Origin: Prevotella sp.
GTDB lineage: Bacteria > Bacteroidota > Bacteroidia > Bacteroidales > Bacteroidaceae
Length of the DNA: 32,736 nt
Reading direction: 5' to 3'
Assembly: GCA_017557185.1 (NCBI GenBank)
Contig: JAFZAP010000017.1
Coordinates: 1 to 32,736, forward strand
Both the position numbers and the translations under genes were made by a program. Below are positions 30,625 through 32,736 of the stretch, one piece after another. A model generated the notes under the pieces. The model had not been told where the DNA came from, searched no databases, and saw only the letters and a list, made by a program, of their open reading frames with translations. Position 1 is the stretch's first letter, and each line of letters begins with the position of its first letter.

Positions 30625-31199
30625 ATAGCTAAAAAGTTTTTGATGATTGTTTTTCCTTCAGGAGTTAACACGCTCTCGGGGTGGAACTGTATGCCGTGAA
30701 CCTCGTATTGACGATGGCGTAACGCCATGATGTGTTCCGTCTGAGGGCCGTCATCGCTCACGGCGGTGATTTCCAGACATGAGGGGAAGTCCTCCGGCGA
30801 GACCACCCACGAGTGATAGCGGCCAACTGTGATCTCGTTCGACAGACCGTCGAAGATAGGATCGCTGGCCACAATGCGACAAGGCGTTGCCACCCCGTGA
30901 ACGACATCGTCGAGATTCAACAGGCGTGCGCCAAACACCTCGCCAATGGCCTGATGACCCAGGCAAACGCCCAGAATGGGTTTTGTCGGCGCATAGGTCT
31001 TGATGACGCTCAGCAGCAGGCCAGCCTCAGAAGGGATGCCTGGTCCGGGACTGAGCACTATCTTATCAAACTGCTGCAACTCCTCCAGCTGGAACTGGTC
31101 GTTGCGAATCACGGTTACGTCTGCCCCGGCCTCTTTCAGCAGGTGACTGAGGTTGTACGTGAACGAATCGTAGTTGTCAATGATTACTATTCTTTGCAT
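30621..31199 (-). CDS. trpG: Anthranilate synthase glutamine amidotransferase subunit
   Basis: The 192-residue class I amidotransferase has the nucleophile in GVCLGHQAIGE and the His-Glu pair in GIQFHPES. It supplies ammonia to TrpE. The gene starts 5 bp after trpE. A shared role with p-aminobenzoate synthase cannot be excluded. Confidence 0.95.
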   Translation of the reverse strand: MQRIVIIDNYDSFTYNLSHLLKEAGADVTVIRNDQFQLEELQQFDKIVLSPGPGIPSEAGLLLSVIKTYAPTKPILGVCLGHQAIGEVFGARLLNLDDVVHGVATPCRIVASDPIFDGLSNEITVGRYHSWVVSPEDFPSCLEITAVSDDGPQTEHIMALRHRQYEVHGIQFHPESVLTPEGKTIIKNFLAI

Positions 31200-31204
31200 G
31201 GTCG

Positions 31205-32596
31205 TTACATTTTTTCAGCCATCATAATTGCCCTGCGCAGCGCGCCGAGCTTGTTGTTCACTTCCTGTAGCTCGTATTCCTCGTCGCTCTTTGCCACGAT
31301 ACCTCCGCCAGCCTGGAACCACAGTTCGCCATTGCGGCTGACGAAGGTGCGAATGGTGATAGCCTGGTTCAGCGAGCCGTCGAGGCCGATGATGCCGACA
31401 CAGCCGCCATAGGCTCCACGGTTATGAGGTTCGTATTCCGAGATAAGCTGCATGGCGCGCACCTTGGGTGCACCGCTGAGCGTGCCAGCGGGGAATGTGT
31501 CGATGAAGGCACGGATGGGGTCGGCACCCTCGTCGAGCTCGCCCGAGACGCGCGACACCAAGTGGATGACATGCGAATAGTACTGCAGGTCTTTGAAGAA
31601 GTCAACTCTCACCCCGTGGCAGTTGCGGCTCAGGTCGTTTCGTGCCAGGTCGACGAGCATCACGTGTTCAGCATTTTCCTTCGGGTCGTTGCGCAGGTAT
31701 TCAGCACCGCGGCGGTCGGCATCGGCATCGCCCGTACGGCGCGTCGTTCCTGCGATGGGATCTATATAGGCGCGGCGGCCTTCTATGCGGCAGTGGGTCT
31801 CAGGCGAAGAGCCGAAGATGCGAAAGCCACCGAAGTCGAAGTAGAACAGATAGGGACTGGGGTTGATGCTTCGCAGGGCACGATAGAGTTTGAAGTCATC
31901 GCCCTCATAGCGCTGCACGAAGCGTCGTGAGAGTACAATCTGGAACACGTCGCCACGCAGGCAGTGGTCAATGCCCCGGCGGATGTTAGCCTTGTGCTCC
32001 TCGTCGGTGAGCGTCGATGTGGCCTCGCCCAGCGGGTGGAAGTCATAAGTGCGCACGTCGCCTCTGTTCATCGCCCTGAGCACAGCATCAAGTCCGGATG
32101 CATCGTCGATCGTCACCAGTTTCAAAAGATTGTTATGGTGATCGAAGACGATAATAGTCTTATAGAGAATGTAGAGCATGTCGGGAGCGTCGTTCTTTTC
32201 CTGCGTTTCGTCTTTGATATTGATGCCTTCGAAGTAGCGCACGCTGTTGAACGACGTATAACCGAAAATGCCGAAGTAGTGCGAGTCGTCACCCTCAACA
32301 TGCAGATGGTCGGTCAATTCGTGAATGGCCTTGTCGGCGGTGTAGTCGCGGCTCATCGTCTGTCGCAGTTCGCTTCCGTCGGGATAGCAAACCACAGCCT
32401 CACCATGACCGATGGCCACCGAAGCAATAGGGTTCAGTCCGATGAAGGAGCGGGAGTCGTTGGCGCGATGATAGTCGGAGCACTCCATCAGCACACTCTG
32501 CGGATAGAGGTCGCGTAGCCGCAAATACACTCCAACGGGTGTATACAGGTCGGCCAGGATAGTACGACTCTGAGTGGTATAGTTAAATTCTTTCAT
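31205..32596 (-). CDS. trpE: Anthranilate synthase component I
   Basis: The 463-residue enzyme makes anthranilate from chorismate. The C-terminal chorismate-binding domain carries IDPIAGTTRRTG, HVMLVDLARND, PAGTLSGAPKVRAM and the end motif VSRNGELWFQAGGGIV. The N-terminal LMECSD stands where tryptophan-regulated enzymes have LLESAD, so feedback inhibition is likely. It follows trpB after 53 bp. No leader peptide rich in Trp is seen here, as the operon start is outside the window. Confidence 0.95.
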   Translation of the reverse strand: MKEFNYTTQSRTILADLYTPVGVYLRLRDLYPQSVLMECSDYHRANDSRSFIGLNPIASVAIGHGEAVVCYPDGSELRQTMSRDYTADKAIHELTDHLHVEGDDSHYFGIFGYTSFNSVRYFEGINIKDETQEKNDAPDMLYILYKTIIVFDHHNNLLKLVTIDDASGLDAVLRAMNRGDVRTYDFHPLGEATSTLTDEEHKANIRRGIDHCLRGDVFQIVLSRRFVQRYEGDDFKLYRALRSINPSPYLFYFDFGGFRIFGSSPETHCRIEGRRAYIDPIAGTTRRTGDADADRRGAEYLRNDPKENAEHVMLVDLARNDLSRNCHGVRVDFFKDLQYYSHVIHLVSRVSGELDEGADPIRAFIDTFPAGTLSGAPKVRAMQLISEYEPHNRGAYGGCVGIIGLDGSLNQAITIRTFVSRNGELWFQAGGGIVAKSDEEYELQEVNNKLGALRRAIMMAEKM

Positions 32597-32649
32597 ATCT
32601 GTTTTCTGAATATAAATTGTTAGTTTCTATCTTCCCTTCCTCAAAGCAT

Positions 32650-32736
32650 TTAGCGGGTGGGCTCCTGCGGATTGGCCAGATATGTCTCAATATCTTTGTC
32701 GCCACGTCCGCTCACGGTGAGCACAACCACATCATC
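32650..32736 (-). CDS. trpB: Tryptophan synthase beta subunit, C-terminal end only
   Basis: Only the last 28 codons and the stop are present. They read DDVVVLTVSGRGDKDIETYL and a short tail. SGRGDKD is the C-terminal signature of TrpB, and trpB before trpE is the usual order in this phylum. The rest lies beyond the window. Confidence 0.85.
   Translation of the reverse strand, partial: DDVVVLTVSGRGDKDIETYLANPQEPTR

Noticed and set aside
32597-32649. Attenuator before trpE
   Set aside because: The 53 bp between trpB and trpE show no Trp codon cluster or strong hairpin pair; any leader would lie before trpB, outside the window.

Overview
The window reads as a chromosomal segment of a Bacteroidota bacterium, most likely Prevotellaceae or a close relative. 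The evidence is the trp gene order B-E-G-D-C-F-A, Bacteroidota-type promoters (TTTTG, 19 bases, TAnnTTTG), few Shine-Dalgarno sequences, an operon of secreted glycoside hydrolases, and the yceD-rpmF-fabH-era-der block. No tRNA, rRNA, phage, transposase or CRISPR array was seen.

Layout. (1) 1-12.9 kb, all minus strand: a carbohydrate operon read from about 12.82 kb down to position 22. It encodes GH43 plus an F5/8-type module, GH31 with a PA14-like insert, GH43 with a C-terminal beta-sandwich, an L-galactose/L-fucose dehydrogenase-type aldo-keto reductase, a COG3618-type amidohydrolase (sugar lactonase candidate), a zinc alcohol dehydrogenase, GH97 and GH29. The enzymes fit trimming of side chains from a plant hemicellulose such as fucosylated xyloglucan. 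They also fit oxidation of the released 6-deoxy or L-sugar to its lactone and acid. No SusC/SusD pair, regulator or transporter is in view. (2) 13.1-17.4 kb, minus: clpP-clpX-recQ. (3) 17.4-20.1 kb, minus: tig (trigger factor) between two copies of a structured 390-400 bp repeat element. (4) 20.1-22.6 kb: lptB (minus) diverges from mlaE-mlaF (plus), which encode lipid transport to or within the outer membrane. (5) 22.6-27.4 kb, minus: yceD-rpmF-fabH-era, then der and a small lipoprotein. (6) 27.4-32.7 kb, minus: the tryptophan operon, with only the last 28 codons of trpB in the window.

The least ordinary content is repetitive DNA. Three kinds recur: GC-rich palindromes of about 30-40 bp, 7-bp tandem arrays, and the large element flanking tig. 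The first two lie not only between genes but in frame inside most of the carbohydrate genes, where they supply linkers, signal-peptide ends, start codons and C-terminal tails. The two large elements share outer flanks in the same orientation, but their 181-182 bp cores, bounded by inverted repeats, are in opposite orientations. That is what an invertible segment would leave. All function calls rest on motifs read by eye; no database search was run.
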